A stretch of 64,000 nucleotides of DNA. Source: Sphaerotilus uruguayifluvii (GTDB lineage: Bacteria > Pseudomonadota > Gammaproteobacteria > Burkholderiales > Burkholderiaceae_C). Positions 63,442 through 64,000 of the stretch are shown here, piece by piece; position 1 is the stretch's first letter, and each line of letters starts with the position of its first letter. The stretch covers positions 263,925-327,924 of the forward strand of contig NZ_JABSNM010000001.1 of assembly GCF_013294065.1 (NCBI RefSeq). Direction: 5' to 3'. The notes under the pieces are model-generated. The model saw nothing but the letters and a program-made list of their open reading frames with translations, was not told the origin of the DNA and made no database searches. Both the position numbers and the translations under genes were made by a program.

Positions 63442-64000
<559 letters not shown>

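Overview
The window is a high-GC, gene-dense bacterial chromosome segment. Its gene content and order fit a betaproteobacterium of the order Burkholderiales: pgk, pyk, fba, purC, purE, purK and a Sua5-type gene in a row; lysM, dprA and smg divergent from def and fmt; yajC, secD, secF followed by a DUF1631 gene. The Rubrivivax/Leptothrix/Sphaerotilus side of the order is a guess from general style, not something the sequence proves. No tRNA, rRNA or CRISPR array was seen.

Layout. 1-9067 is core: a MidA-like methyltransferase (cut by the left edge), folB, a PPK2 polyphosphate kinase, ttcA, two lipoproteins, glmU with a coupled J-domain-like gene, an Lrp/AsnC regulator, and glmS. 9068 to about 15300 is an accessory island directly downstream of glmS, the classic attTn7 position. 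It starts with two 16-bp repeats that resemble Tn7-type TnsB sites. It carries a translationally coupled ABC-three-component (ABC-3C) conflict system (PD-(D/E)xK-like effector, middle component, Rad50/SMC-like ATPase with zinc hook), a decayed IS5-family element with recognisable inverted repeats, and an Abi_2 (AbiD/F) HEPN protein. This is the most interesting part of the window.

15605-32600 is a mixed region: a GreA/GreB-like factor, a DUF3616 secreted protein, a bacteriophytochrome kinase divergent from its heme oxygenase, cytochrome b561, 6-phosphogluconate dehydrogenase, a DUF1345 membrane protein, cyanase, a large M60/ImpA-like metalloprotease lipoprotein, VF530, Rep helicase, an S8 protease and a degenerate GGDEF/EAL protein. 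32739-43825 holds the Sec accessory genes, DUF1631, smg/dprA/lysM, def/fmt and a small lipoprotein. 43894-57720 has azlCD and the glycolysis/purine cluster, with maeB inserted between pgk and pyk. 57749-64000 has an SGNH-fold protein lacking its catalytic residues, dacB, tsaB/rimI/uracil-DNA glycosylase, corA and hemB (cut by the right edge).

General features. Genes are packed tightly. Eleven convergent pairs meet within 25 bp or overlap at their 3' ends, and none has a clear intrinsic terminator between the genes. Several promoters carry a TACAAT/GACAAT -10 element very close to the start codon, which suggests very short or absent leaders. GTG and TTG starts are used for yajC, purC, purE and the first ABC-3C gene.
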